Source: Ligula intestinalis
Lineage: Eukaryota; Platyhelminthes; Cestoda; Diphyllobothriidea; Diphyllobothriidae
DNA length: 64,000 nt
Reading direction: 5' to 3'
Assembly (NCBI GenBank): GCA_036362985.1
Contig: JAYGXS010000004.1
Span: forward strand, 22,350,186-22,414,185
Both the position numbers and the translations under genes were made by a program. This document shows, piece by piece, positions 11,939-24,465 of this stretch. The notes beneath the pieces were generated by a model. It was not told the origin of the DNA. It searched no databases and was given only the letters and a program-made list of their open reading frames with translations. Each line of letters begins with the position of its first letter. The first letter of the stretch is position 1.

Positions 11939-12200
11939 TGTTATAACGATGACATCAGATGTGTGTCACCGTTGAATTATGCCCTGTTGAAATCCCAAAG
12001 GAAGACCACAACGATAAAAGCATAATTCTGGAATCCACCCGGAGGAGGGTTTATTGTGTAAAAAACCCGGAGGGGCTGTCTCAGGTGGCCGTTGCTGCTG
12101 GTTGATCTCCAGCGCGCTCTTTGCCCCGCTTCGAGGGCGAGCCCCGGCAGTGGGAGCGGACAAGCGTGTCCTCGTAGTCCGCGTGCTACGCAACTCACTC
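11939..12200 (-). repeat. Possible LTR-like remnant
   Basis: Read on the minus strand, a GC-rich block is followed by ACACAATAAACCC, a poly(A)-signal-like hexamer, and the stretch ends GTTATAACA. The arrangement resembles the U3-R-U5 order of an LTR and has a looser counterpart near 17.95-18.25 kb. No partner LTR, primer-binding site or pol gene is seen. Confidence 0.2.
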
Positions 12201-14059
12201 TGTGTCAGGGATGACAGTGTTTTATAAGAGTGTCAAGTGCGCGTTAACCTATAACCTGATTGGCGCATTGGAACAACTGCGACCAGTGGCACGCACGAGC
12301 AAGCGCGTGCATCTGTGTCCTCTCCAGAGTGTAAGGTTATCTTGCGTGGACAGTCATCACCTGTATGCGGACAGAGTTAACAAACAAAGACACTTGGCTA
12401 GGCTCGACGCTTCAGGAAAGCCCCCAAATGTTGCTAGTACTTGGTCAGGCTAATATCCTAACAGCAAAGACCGATGGCGAAGCCAGAGCGTGCGTGAACG
12501 GCGTCGGGTCATTCCTGAGCGCATGTTAGTGTTTGCTTCGTAGGTTTGTGAAGGAAATTTATGTAATGCCCAGCTGGTATGTGTTGCAGTGCCCGAGAGC
12601 TGGGGTATCTAATGGCCTATACTGTAATCCGCTTAGTGTCTGTTCGTATGGGATGGCTGACTGGCGGAATGAGAGTTAGGCTCCTTCTTAATGTGTCCTT
12701 GATGGCACTCCCATTGTATGGGATCTGAGCCAAGTGTGGCGGCACGCTTAGGAACAACTCTGGTTGCATCAGTCATCTGCACCCTTTTTCGCCTTCGGTC
12801 TTCTTTACTCTGCCTTGAAACCCGACCCAGGTTGGGAGGGGGGGGGGGAGAGCGTAGATGTATGGGATGTCTATTACCATCTTAACCTTATCCACACGTA
12901 ATTCATCCTGTTTGCTTTCATCTTGCTGAAGCACGTGGTGGAAATGATGGAAATCGACGGTCAAACTGCCATTTAAGCAGGAGTGCTTGTGTTTGCATTC
13001 CACATAAAGGTCGCAGTAGGTCGCATCATTTGCCTATGTGACGTGGGAACTGCGCCTAATGTCCCTTAACTAGCATCAAACTCTCACCTACCGCTCCCCA
13101 AAGAAAGGCTCTGCCTAGCGGCCACATGTCGGTACTCGCATTGATCGGAGGGTTACACTAGATGAGGATATCCGGTTTTTTGTGTCCCGCACACGATATT
13201 TCTGCTCCCGCTACCAACCCCTCCTCCTCACTTTCAAAAATCCGACGGGGTAGGTGACATACAGTTCCCAAGGCGGCCCAAACAAACTCGGCTAGCCTTT
13301 CATGTTATCACTCGTGTCTTTATTCATGGTGGAGTTCGGCAGTCGTCTGGGGTGCCGAAACAGTTCTTTTGACGTTCAACATTGACTGTCCCTTCGTGGG
13401 ACAGGGCTAGAAAAGATACGTCAAACAACTGCTGAGATCACGTTACGATACCCGAGGAATGGTGTGTCAAGTGGCCTGTGTTGCATCTGCCGTGAGGTGG
13501 TGTGCCCAATTGGCGTATGGACGGCCGCGTCTATCTGGACACACACATGTCCGTGCTGAAGTCGGTAGAATTGCCGCGGGTCAGTGCCTCTGGGATTACG
13601 TGAGTTCGTTTGGCGCTAGGAGCTTCTTCGAAGAAAGAGCGTCCGTTGGAGCGTTTTGAATTGCGAGGAAAATAAGGTGACTGGTGCAACGACGTTGGTC
13701 TGCCACAACTGGGTTACGGTCAGTGCGTGCTGTTCGGATGCTGTTAATCGCTTTGTAGGCAATTTGACGTGCGGCCCAATTATAAACGCCAACGATATAC
13801 TGAAAATAGTCTACTTTGCTTGGTTTCAGCCGGCACATGAACGTGTCCCTTCTAACGATCCCGGTAATTTTACGACAGTAATCAGTATACAGGGGCGCGG
13901 AGAAAGGCATGGAGTGTCTTTTAAGGACCACAAATCACAGGCCACGATCTAATAAGCGAAGCAAACGGAAGAAGCGGTACGAGGGGGTTCTTGAACTTAA
14001 GTCATCATGTTTTGTCTGCTTTCAATTCAAATGGGAATTTTCTTATAGATACGTAGGTT

Positions 14060-14390
14060 GATCCATTTTTCTCATTTCAGATTATTTACCAGAAGGCCAT
14101 TTGCCGACAACCACGCTGAGACGTGGGCTAGACCATCTTTCCGAACTCGGAGCTGTGCTTTATTTTTAAGAGAAGGACCTACAACCACATCATCGGTATA
14201 TTTAGCATACAAGTCATCAGTGCGAAGGGTGAAGACATGAGGCGATAAAATATTACATTGAAGAACTGCATAGTTACTGGAAAGGTCCGTAGGTTTTCGC
14301 TTGCCACATTGGAAGAGATGAGTGTGGAAGGTTAAATAGATTCCAAGCCGACACATAGCCCTACCGAGCAAACAACACACATATACCAAT
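14060..14390 (-). pseudogene. LINE reverse-transcriptase relic
   Basis: The minus-strand frame contains a stretch like QCNILSPHVF followed by YAKYTDDVVVG and ending VSAWLSANGLLVNNLK. This matches the order of RT motifs (GSVLSPLLF, then YADD, then a NGLLLN-type block) of non-LTR retrotransposons. The first A of ADD is T and upstream motifs are missing. It is a short degenerate fragment, with no clear borders. Confidence 0.5.
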
Positions 14391-14411
14391 AGAGGAGAAT
14401 ATCCGAGTTCC

Positions 14412-14894
14412 AGAAAGCATTTTAGAAGAAGAAGTGATCATTTGAACAAGACGCGAATGGCCGAGCATGCAGCGGCGGTGACGAAGGAGGACGCCAACTC
14501 CCAGGTTGCAGCTCACTCAACGGGACCTGGCCATATTTTCAAGTTTGACGAGGCCGAGATCCTCGCAAGAGATGACAACCGCAAGAGCCGCGAGCTGCTC
14601 GAGTCATGGTTCTCAGGCCCCCAGTCCATCAACAAGCGCAACTATTCGGCATTCCCATACGGTGTACTGAGATATTTCCTGAGCAAGAGAATCAGTCACG
14701 TGGGAAAGACTGGACGCATCAAAAACTTGGACGACAGCGGATATAAATGCCCCGCAGTGATCAAACCCGCATCCGACACGGTCAAGAACGCTGTGGCAAT
14801 TAATGAGCAATCACCGCACCAATTAAGACCTCAAGCGGTGGCTACAGGAACTGACAATTATAGTACGCATGCGAGTGACCGCTACGAACTATAA
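14412..14894 (+). pseudogene. Penelope-like element, C-terminal GIY-YIG endonuclease part
   Basis: The frame reads LNKTRMAEHAAAV, then NSQVAAHSTGPGHIFKF, then DDNRKSRELLESW and SGPQSINK. The spacing of the R..EH, the HSTGPGH block and the terminal E fits the C-terminal half of the GIY-YIG endonuclease of Penelope-like elements. The GIY and YIG strands and the RT domain are absent, so it is 5'-truncated. The frame stays open through 14,424-14,456 upstream of the first ATG (14,457), as expected for a fragment of a longer protein. The 60 codons after SGPQSINK show no known domain. Confidence 0.55.
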
Positions 14895-15017
14895 ATACCG
14901 TGCAATCTGTGCATGTCTCAGACTTGTTTACGATTACCTATGACTAAGGATTTCCGACGGAATCCGGAACGTCAGGACAATAAAACTCTTGTTCCAGTGA
15001 TCACTTTTTCTTCTTCT
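14424..15017. repeat. Short inverted repeat around the Penelope fragment
   Basis: AGAAGAAGAAGTGATCA (14,424-14,440) is matched by TGATCACTTTTTCTTCTTCT (14,998-15,017) on the other strand, apart from a short slip in the pyrimidine tract. The pair flanks the endonuclease remnant and its poly(A) signal. Confidence 0.5.
14979..14984 (+). promoter_or_regulatory. Poly(A) signal of Penelope fragment
   Basis: AATAAA about 85 bp after the stop of the endonuclease frame and just inside the 3' inverted repeat, suggesting the original element's 3' end. Confidence 0.4.
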
Positions 15018-16413
15018 GAACACACATATATTTTGTTGAGAAGGAAGTAGCGTGGGATAGTATTAATGGTAGAGGAGCAATCAAAAATGCACATTCTGCC
15101 ACATGATAAACCTTATCTTAAGCCCTTAGAGCAAAATGGATTACAAGAGCAACATAACGTAGGTTACATGACCTGACCTTATAAACACATTGTAAGGGGT
15201 CGAATAAACTGTAGAAGAATGGCATATTAATGTCTATGGCATATCTTTCAGCAAGTTTCAATAGTGCGGAAGAGCACGCAAAAGGATTAAGGACCAAAAT
15301 GATTGGGTTTTTTAAGGATAGGCGTGATTCTTACTGTATGCCAATTGTCAGGAATCTCGGACTTCATGAAGGACAAGTTAATGAGATGGGTCACGACCGG
15401 GACTATCTGCAAGAAGTAAGGACTGAATAGAAATGGTGCGATACTATCTAGACTGGCAGCTGTTGAACCTTGAATCTTTTAAAGGCGTTTCACCACAGTT
15501 GCCACAGACACAGAAGAACAGGCATTTGTTAATAGGCGAATGTCGTTTGAGATAAGGTAGGAGTCAGTGGGAGTGTGGGTAAAATTTGCAATTCAAGAGT
15601 TTAACTCAGCCTCTACATGGTGCAGCGTCCTGCGTGGGTCGATGAGACGTTCACGTTTCCTTCAAAGTTCAACCAATGAAAGAGAAAGCGAATAAAACAA
15701 GCGACAAAAAAGACTTATGAACAGTGTTGTGTCTGGAAATCTCCAGATTTCTAAGGATTGTCAGGTAGGTCTAGTTTGTAAAGGAATTCCTTTTTGGCTT
15801 CTTAAAAGTTTTGAGAGGGAGAAGAAATTATGTCAGGTCTAGTCGTAACTATATCAAGAGGGCAGCACGCATTAAACATTAATTTAGAAACAAAGGTTTT
15901 AGGTAGCTTGAACACGATTCGACGTTCCATTGTTTGAGGAAAGCGGGCATACATGTAAGATATACATGTTTGAAGCAAACAACTGTTCTGTGGGAACAGC
16001 TCGCAAAAGTTAAGTTTCCTGTGGGCTTTTAGTTAACAGTGTACGCCTAAAGGGGGGATAGATGGTTGGGAGGCCAAATAACACAGAGTGGTCTGAACCT
16101 GAGAACATAGCTCCGTTTTTCACAAGGGCTTGGGGTGGTTAGTCGTAATGTGACCAAGAGGGGCAGCAGCGCGATTACTGAGGGAAAGAATATAATACAA
16201 TCCTAAGTGGACGTAATTTAAGATGGTCAAAATCGCAACATAAGATAATAAGATGTTCGTAAAACAGTACAGCCAAGTTTTTGTAGAAGAAGGCCAAAAA
16301 ACGGGCAAAGGCACCTTCACATGCAGAAAGAAGAATACACATACTATCAAATGTAACACCTTAAAAGGTACTGAGGAATCAACATTTGCATATAACAGTG
16401 GTGCTTCTATCTT
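15018..16413. other. No gene seen
   Basis: AT-rich sequence without long frames. Parts of 15.6-16.1 kb have the look of a decayed LINE 3' region on the minus strand, but I could not match motifs. Confidence 0.4.
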
Positions 16414-17150
16414 ATAAATAAATAAATTGTGTATTTAAGGCCCAGGGGGCTCATTCATTACCAGCTTAGTGCTGTGTTAAACATAAGTGTCAAATTGGAA
16501 ATCACAGCTGCGTGTGAGCAATTGTATAAACAACAGAAGTGAGTCGTATGCTACACGTATCGAGTCATATCAAATTCACAATGGACAGTCATTTAAACAA
16601 TAGCCAACAATATTCGGTAACTATAGTGAACTACGAAAAAAACAGTGAAACAACTCCTATAAGAGAAATCAGAGGCAGAGTTCAGGGGGCCCCAGACAGA
16701 GGAGAAAAAACGGCTTCCGTTATAAGTTATTATTTAGATCAATATGATGCAGTGAAATGGGATTTTGATGTCGCTGAAAACGTGTGAGGGGTTTGGAACT
16801 TTCTTTGTCATAGGAGAAATCATATGGAATCTTGGGGGTGAAAAGACTAGAGCTCATCGTGGACAACCGGGTCGAAAAGCGCACTTGCAGTGTACAAAAC
16901 CAATTCTGGTTGACAAAATAGCGATTCCACCGCCTCTGCTATATAATAAAGCTTTTCTCATAGTTCGAAAGCAGCAGAAAGACGGAGGCGAATCAGCTGC
17001 GAGTCTGTATCACTGTTTAATCATGTCCCCTGAAGAAAAATCACTTCAATCTTACTATGCTTATTCGTCAACAAATGTGGCTCGACGTCGTGAAGATGGG
17101 ATGACAGGAAGCGTGTAATTGACAATTTAAACTATAAACGCAGTTTGTTG
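16414..17150 (-). mobile_element. 3' end fragment of the 35-kb-type LINE
   Basis: TAAATAAATAAATT followed by a GGCCC...GGGC hairpin and TTAGTGCTGTG matches the 3' terminus of the minus-strand LINE at 35,171 and 53,302. Further in, GGAGAAATCATAT (about 16,813) and ATCGTGGACAACCGGGTCGA (about 16,856) match GGAGAAATCATAT and ATCGCGGACAACAGGGTCGA near 35,585 and 35,682. Only 3' untranslated sequence remains. Confidence 0.6.
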
Positions 17151-17929
17151 GTTGACTTTTGAGCGTGATTTTCCAACCCTAGCGATCTTCCTTGCGTTTT
17201 GTAGGCTCCTATTGATCAAGCCGTGATAAGCTAGCGCAAGCACAAGACACACTGCCCGGAAAGTGCAACAGTTGGTGCTTTGGACTGCCGTTAAGTAAGT
17301 TCATAGTTTAATTTCACTCGTGAGGGTGCTAGCGTACGGTACAGGCGCCTTCATAGTTTAAACAAAAAATGACAGATAAACTAAGCAAGATATCAAAAGG
17401 AGATAGGCAGATTTTTTAACATTTGTAAAATTCTCACGTGCACATAGAACAAAAAATGACAGATCAAATTCAAAAGTTCATAAACCATTTGTACATCGTG
17501 TTTTTTCCACCTTAACTCAGAAGGAGGTATATTTTTCCTTGTCTACTGAACATGCCATGCTAATCCGTGTCCTTGGCGGGTGGTGAAGATAACAATTAAA
17601 AACAACTTTTCAAGCCAGACCGAAGTCTACTCTGTTTGCAATGTAATATCCCTGAATATGATAACCAAGCTGGTCGCACAAGATATGCAGTACTGACCCT
17701 CAATTATTTTGCTGACAATCACTCCGAGAACATTTGGGTCTTGGACTACTCACGGTCTCAAGTGTTGAATGGCCTCACAAATGTTCAAAGCCCCTTTCAG
17801 ATGAGTTGATAATTAAGGTCAATAAAGGCTTTCCTTGCGGTGTTCGAAGTAGACGTTGTTTCTTTGGGCAATATACATGTATGAGCAAATGGTTTAAAGC
17901 ATAGACAAAATTGTATTGCTATAACAGGG

Positions 17930-18250
17930 AGGTGAAGTGAGTTGAACCCTAGCAACTGTGATCTTCACACCATGGTTGCTTAGGAGAGAAGAATTCGGTG
18001 GACCCCAGAATAGTAACAATAGTTTATTCTGTAAACAGAGGAATGGAGAATAAGCAAGAATAAGATTGACTTCGGAGCGCACGACCAGCCAGGAAGTCAG
18101 CCGGGTCCCAAGTGCTGGTTCAGCAGCAGGCATGCCAGCGGCCAGCGGTCATTTACTGGGTCCGCCTACACGTGCAGGAGCGTGATTCGTTGCCGGGCCA
18201 GGGGCCAACTTTGCGGCATCTGTGATTGACTGTTCCCAGAAATCGAGAAC
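17930..18250 (-). repeat. Possible LTR-like remnant
   Basis: The minus strand reads a GC-rich block, then TTACAGAATAAACTATTG, then about 60 bp ending GAAGATCACA. Its order resembles the block at 11.94-12.2 kb. No internal region or matching LTR is seen; an old promoter or CpG-rich unique block is equally possible. Confidence 0.2.
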
Positions 18251-19653
18251 AGTGGCAGTGAGCTTTGACAATGTTAGCTTCGATGCGAAATAGTCACGAT
18301 ACTACCAGCAAAAGCCAAGGAAATGTCCTTATTTTAACATTGCCAGCGACTGTGCGGCAGTTGGTTGGGCTCGAGACTAAGCCCCAAGGCATAACGGAAC
18401 CAATGAGTCCAGGAACGGATCGGTGACCGATCATTTAGCAATATCGGAATCCACTATCAGCCAACCGATATCCCTCTAAGTTCTCACGTCCTCGAAAGGT
18501 GCACTATTGTTTCTTGGCTAGATGGCTGTTGTGGAGTTGCTTTGGAGAAGTATGGCACAAACATTGGCGTGGAACTGCAGACGCCAACGACTTGCTCCTC
18601 CATCCAGCCGATTTCGCTTGTTCCGTGGGTTATTTTCCTCAGCGTATTTGCGGTACACACTCATATCTTCATTAAACAATTAATAGTTATGCATTGTAGG
18701 GCAATTATGATGTATTATAACGCACGCATTTTCGCAATCGAATGAAGACCATAACTGATAAATAAGCTTTGGATATATCTTCAGTTAAGACATTATCGGA
18801 ATGCATTTTAGTGGTTGTCTGCTGCTGGAACTGATTTTCGGGAATTGAAACTAGAAGAACAGCATGCAGTGGGACAGTAACCAAAGGTTCTAATCGCTAG
18901 CTTCTTGCCTACATAAAATTAGCTGATGCGGTTCATTAAGTAAGAGTTACTGAAGTTTTACGAATATTCCCCTGTTAAACATCAAAGGCCAGTTCGGCAA
19001 ACATATGTTCTCAGAATTTTATCATCGGGTCTGTACAGCATATCTCGCATCTGCTCAAATATAAAGAACAAAAGGAGGTGACTTTTATTGCCAAAATACC
19101 TACTTTTAAATATTATATTCAGCGCGTTTAGATTTGCATTTCAGATCAACAATTGCCCCACAAATGGAAAGTTAAGTTGTAGGAAACAATGTTCAATTAA
19201 AGAGCGGAGTCATTAAAACGAGTGCGTTAGCTATCGCTTTATTTCTGCGGGTTTTAAATAGATCACGAGTTTATATAACAAAGCAGCGTTTAGAATTTAT
19301 AGCTGGATATCAAGCGAGTCCTGTCTTGCTGATATTTAATTTCGCCCTGCTGACGTGTTGCATATTATGCGGCAACAAGTAGAAGTAGAAAGTAAAATTT
19401 TATGGGGGCGCTTGGTGATAAGGCTCTTTCAGCGATGCCATTTTTAGATCGTATGCTTAGTATAATACTGTAGGTCCATTCTCCTTAGAACAAGACTCAA
19501 CTTCTGAAAATTTCTTTTTTTCGAGGATTTTGTTCTTACTTATAACGGCGTTAGTTCCTTACAACCACGTAGCTGTTAAATAACCATTACGTTTTAAGAG
19601 GCGCCTCAAAAGCTCAACAATGTGTTTTTGTCAATATTTTATCACAATGTTTA

Positions 19654-19694
19654 GATTTGACAGCTGCCATAGTAAATATGGCAGCTATCAAATC
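19654..19694. repeat. 18-bp-stem hairpin
   Basis: GATTTGACAGCTGCCATA and TATGGCAGCTATCAAATC form an 18-bp inverted repeat with one mismatch around the 5-nt loop GTAAA. It lies in otherwise unremarkable AT-rich DNA. Confidence 0.75.
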
Positions 19695-20429
19695 AAAACT
19701 TATAAAAATATGGTAAATTCGACAGCTTGCAGTTTTAAGGTTGCGAAAATTTCCATCAAGGAATTCAGAAGAGTATGTGGCGAGCATACGTATACTTTCG
19801 ATAAAATCTCATCGGGCCAATTAAATTTAGTCTGAAGTCTGTTCAAATTTCAAAAATAAAACTGCATGGGAAAGGTTTGACAGTTGGTTCCTGAGCATAT
19901 TTTATAACTGTAGGCTATAAAATTTGATGTAGTTCATAGACGCCTTTTATGCCAAAATATATATTTCGCTACTGTATAACGTAATGCAATTCATCGATGA
20001 GTTGGAATCAAGAGTTTACTCTCAAATACAAATATTCGACCTCAGCTAGCGTATATTCCAGTGTTCTTTTATAAAGTACATTTTACAAGCATAGGTCAGC
20101 TTGTTGGTTATAGTCAGTGATTTAAAATAATAAAGTGAAAAAATTGGATTTCAACCTTAATAATTTTCAGTGCCCGCTGCTGGTTAGAATGCGCAGAAGC
20201 TATAAGAAACCAACTCAGAAACGTGGTAAGTAATTGGAAAATGTATAAGTGCTGTTCAAATCCTACCTTGATTTTACAGTTTCTGTGAGCTCACCGATGT
20301 GATTACGGAACATGCTCGCCCCTTTTTGTCTTAGAGCTCAGTCTAAATCTATCACAAGCGGTCGCATACCAGTCAACGATTGCGTTTCAAGGCAAAATTG
20401 GAAGAGCCTATTTCGTTATCAAACTACAG

Positions 20430-20640
20430 AGTGTCCTGTCATTCATCATATTCCCGATCGCAGCCGACAAAGACAACGAACCCATATCGCAATAGTATGG
20501 TATTGCACTCAATCCCTTAAGGTCCTGGGTACGAATCTCGGGATTCGCCACCACTGGAATCGGATATGATTGGCTGATGAAGGCTAATGAATCAGAAATA
20601 GCCATTTCAATCTCCCTTGCCGTTGTCTGTAATTTACTTA
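20430..20640 (+). mobile_element. tRNA-headed SINE, type 1
   Basis: CATTCATCATATTCCCGAT and CAGCCGACAAAGA at the start match the head region of the 28.4-kb copy, followed by a B-box-like GGGTACGAATCTCGG, the ribozyme-like core and TCTCCCTTG. A single copy, with the A box degenerate. Confidence 0.7.
20568..20612 (+). ncRNA. Hammerhead-ribozyme core, type 1
   Basis: CTGATGA (20,574-20,580) and GAAA (20,595-20,598) are intact. Stem I pairs GATTGG (20,568-20,573) with TCAATC (20,607-20,612), 6 bp including one G-U. Compared with the 28.5-kb copy both strands changed so that pairing is kept. Stem III is AUAGCCAU (one mismatch as a self-palindrome), followed by U as H17. Stem II is weak (2 bp). 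Confidence 0.6.
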
Positions 20641-23600
20641 TGTCTTTATGTATGCAAATTTAATTTTTTTCTTTTTGAAAAAAAACAAAACCGCTTTTTA
20701 CAAAATGGGTATAAAGGCTCGGGGAAACTTGTGAGATAGGGGCCGCTGCTAAGAGGTATTGGGACAAGTCTGCATATAGGCAATTAGTGATCCAAGCTAT
20801 CCATGATCTATTGTAAAGTTTGATAAAACAACTCATGGTTAAATTCGATAGGTTATTTAAAGCAAATAGTACTTCAAAATCGACTGAGAAAAGCAGCTTA
20901 GGGGGTCCATCCGAAAGCCTATCGGGGATAAATTACGACTACAAATGACTTAAAAGAACAATTGTACTAAGTATATGCAAAGAATGCAAATAAGACTCGT
21001 AAAAATTCGAATGCAGTTAGTTGTTGTATCCACAAGACAGGACGTATGCGACACTGGTTAAATCCATCAATGTGCCGGCTTGACAGAAATTCAGATGGCA
21101 TCTTCCTAGATTCACCCAGATGAGCTGCGGTGCCGGAGGTATTCTCGGTACACAGTCGCAGTGAGCGTAGGTTGTTGCGTACCTCCCTCAGAAAGCAATA
21201 AAGTTTGCCTTCTGTTATTCATTCCATTACTTCGACAATCTCTACAAAGCGTTATTAATGCAGCTTAAACATCCTGCAAAAGGTATCCTCGCTCTAGCAT
21301 ACTTCATTTCTTTAAGAGTTACTATAAATAAGACATTAAACACACAAGTTTATAGAAATTTGTAAAAGACATCCAAACGGCTTGGTGTTAGTACCAGAAT
21401 ATCAACGCTGTCCGACCTTTGTGGATAATGACGGAACCCACACCGACCAGCGCGAGCCCAATATTTAAGCGCATTTAAACAAAGTTATTTATTAAGTTTG
21501 CTCACTGCCCTAAAAAAACAAATATAGTCAGTAACTATCACAGGTGTGTACACCTTATATTGCCTCTCCACCATTCTTGATAATAATCTATTATCGTTGA
21601 TGCTAACTTGACTATTCAGTGGGCCACTCCCCGCCTACCATCTTCGGAGTCCCTTCAATTAATACGCCCACTCAACTTAGCACAAATTTCCCTTTTATCC
21701 AGTAAATATTAGTGATTACTTTTCTTCTTTGGTGGCTGGAATATACAAATGGATGCCTACGACTACGTGTAAAATAGTAATAAGCCTTAATCAAATGCTG
21801 CCAGGGATAATTCGCACCTGAGGCCCTCTCTAATGAAGGGGCCATGCGCTGGCAGGCTATTCTGCCGCTGGTTGACAAAACTGCGAGAGGTCCGGCTCGT
21901 CAATTTGTCCTGCAAGGCCTGCGCATGCACGCCAGCCTTCGTCCATCTCAAGGTCGCGCCCCACCGCTAGTCTAGACATCAGCGGCGTAATTGGCTACTG
22001 TAACAAAGCATGCGCCGGTTATCGGGCTATTCCTGATGCTGTCTTCACCCCAGAATTGACGCCCTGGCAGCCGGACTGTGTTCATCCGAGAGTTAAAACT
22101 CTTTCCATCTATTCTCCTAACACTCTGGCTTTCCCATCGTCTTCTCTCCTCACCTAAGGGACCGGGCCTGGAAGATGGCAGCCGTTAGGGTTAAAGCTTC
22201 TTAGCCTAAGCACCTATCAATATTTATAGCCCTTGGCGAACAAACTGAATAAAGTAACGCATTATCGGTCTAAATATAGTTCACATTTACTTAGCCTTTT
22301 CTCTTCCATGGCCAACCTATACCAAGTCATTCATCGTTTGGTAATGTTCCTATAAAATGAAAATAAACCTTCGGGTTCCGGAAATTATAGTCATAATTCG
22401 CGTACATTATCATACCTGAAAGTCAGACTGGCAAAAAAGGGGCTACTAGGACAGCATTATCACGTCCTCAACTGAACACTACAACATTATGCTTCAAATG
22501 TCACGCTAATAATGCAAGCGCTCCAACGAGCTTCCCTTCAAAGCAAGCGTATATTGCAATAGCAGTGAAACACTGGTTATAATATAAAATAGTTTTCTTG
22601 GTTCAGGAAAGAGTTGCTTTTTGTCAAAGTCATGCTTGATTTAGCGCAGTCATAAAGAGAAAATGATGGGCATGTTAGCCGACACAAGGCGAGTGTAGAT
22701 CCAGTCTCTTATTTTAAAAGTTCTCAAAATTGCATATTATTTCTTAAATCTACTTGACGAGGATTACCTTGGCATGCGAGTATTCATAATCAACAGTGTA
22801 AAATGCATAACCTACAAGTACCACTGATCACTGGACGGTGGTTACTGATTGCTCTAACTTACACCCCCAGTCTGGTGCATTTCGTGCCAAAGTATTCACA
22901 TTTCGTTCCCTGGTTACGCCTTTTCATAAGGGTCTTCATGACGCAGTTGACGAGAAATGCATCCAGTGGTACAGATAATTCAACGGATTACCCTCTGAAA
23001 CGTATTTAGCCGATCTAAAAACCTGTAATTTAAGAAGTAACCAATTCGTTTGTCGGACAAATATAGGTTTTATGTTGTTGTATCTGTTGACACTTACATA
23101 ATGTCATTGCTTTAATCCTTTCTTACATTGAATGGCTTCATCACATTTCTTTAGCTTGCTTTTGTCTCGTTCGGCTGTGCCCCGTGCTGACCTGACGACT
23201 AGGCTGCTTATTTGTCCCTATTTCCAAAGAATACCCCAAAGAAGGGTTCAATCACAATGCCGTTAGGGATTCCACTAAGCCAATGACTTCAAAAATAAGC
23301 CGAAATGCACCAACTTTATTGAGAGGACTACAAATTTTGCTACTAACAGTGCAAAAACTTCCATATCATTTTAAAATCAAGAATGTTGTGCAAAGCAAAA
23401 AATCAAAAACTCTGGAAAACTCCCTTTTATTAATAAATATGGTAGAGGTCTCTATGCACAGCCCCTATAATGGGCATTTAACATTTTCCCCGGTGCTGGC
23501 GTGGGTCCTTGTGTAAGAAAATGCTTTTCAAATAAAACAATATTTACTATGTTCTTCTAAGTAGCACTTTGCTAACTTTGAGGGCTATAAATTGGCAAAC

Positions 23601-24465
23601 CGTTTTATCTTTCGGACACCACTCCAAAAACGGAACCCTTCGAAATCGACGGAGTATACTTTTAGTTTGTTCAAAAAAAGGCGAAAACATAGGACTTCTA
23701 AAACAAGGAGCTCCTACGATATGGAAAGAGAAAAAAATATCATTTTGGCACGCGATTCCACAGCGTGCGAGAAGTCCTTATCTTCTGTCGACTCCCCGTA
23801 TTCAATGTTGAGCCAAAAACACCCAGAATACCCTAGTCGAAGGAATTTGCATTCTTTAGGATTTTAATTGCGCCATCCTGTCTTAATTTGCTTTTTCCAG
23901 AGACTATACATGACACAATGATAAGCTTCTTACAAGCATTCATGTATGTCATCCTTTTCAGCAGGACATCCACATGCTATGGTTCCATTTCGTTTTAGAA
24001 CAAGGTTCTGACCAAATTAAAGCAAGAAAGTGAAATAACGGAATACGTCTGTCGGCCCTATATCAACAAAATGGTGTTACACCAGAACGTGGATAACAGC
24101 TTATAACAGATTATTGACTTTATAATGGAAATTCAAGATAGTAAACAATGGGTACCCATTTTGTGGGTATTTAAAAACGCTGTTTATCAGAATGTATATA
24201 TCAGTCGTCATCTTATTGAAGTCAGTTGTTAATCTGCGTAAAGTCAAGCCTCTCGGCGGTTTGAGCAGCTTGAGGAAGCGGGGATTTAGATGGAGACTCC
24301 ACATCACCTATCTGAATGAAGTCGACGAAAATCTCGTACATCTTTTCTAAATCGAACATTTACTCCTGTATATGCGAATAGTAATTGTATTTACCTTTCA
24401 AAAGTTTCTGCTTGTCGGCAAGTTGTGCCAAGTCTTCCTCTAGGAGCGCTACTTCCATCAAAACT
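20641..24465. other. No recognisable gene
   Basis: AT-rich with a GC-richer patch at about 21.8-22.2 kb followed by AATAAA near 22,249. Frames are below 95 codons and match nothing I know. Confidence 0.45.

Larger units (their letters stand above)
8431..14059. other. No recognisable gene
   Basis: Frames up to about 110 codons exist on both strands, but none has a known domain or a convincing start. A run of 11 G lies at 12,838-12,848. A telomere-like stretch (10,548-10,672) and a possible LTR remnant (about 11,940-12,200) are listed separately. Confidence 0.45.
17151..20429. other. No recognisable gene
   Basis: Short frames only. It contains a GC-rich block (about 17,930-18,250) and a strong hairpin (19,654-19,694), listed separately. 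Confidence 0.45.

Noticed and set aside
13386..13404. CTGTCCC-TTCGT-GGGACAG hairpin
   Set aside because: A 7-bp stem is expected several times by chance in 64 kb, and nothing nearby gives it a role.
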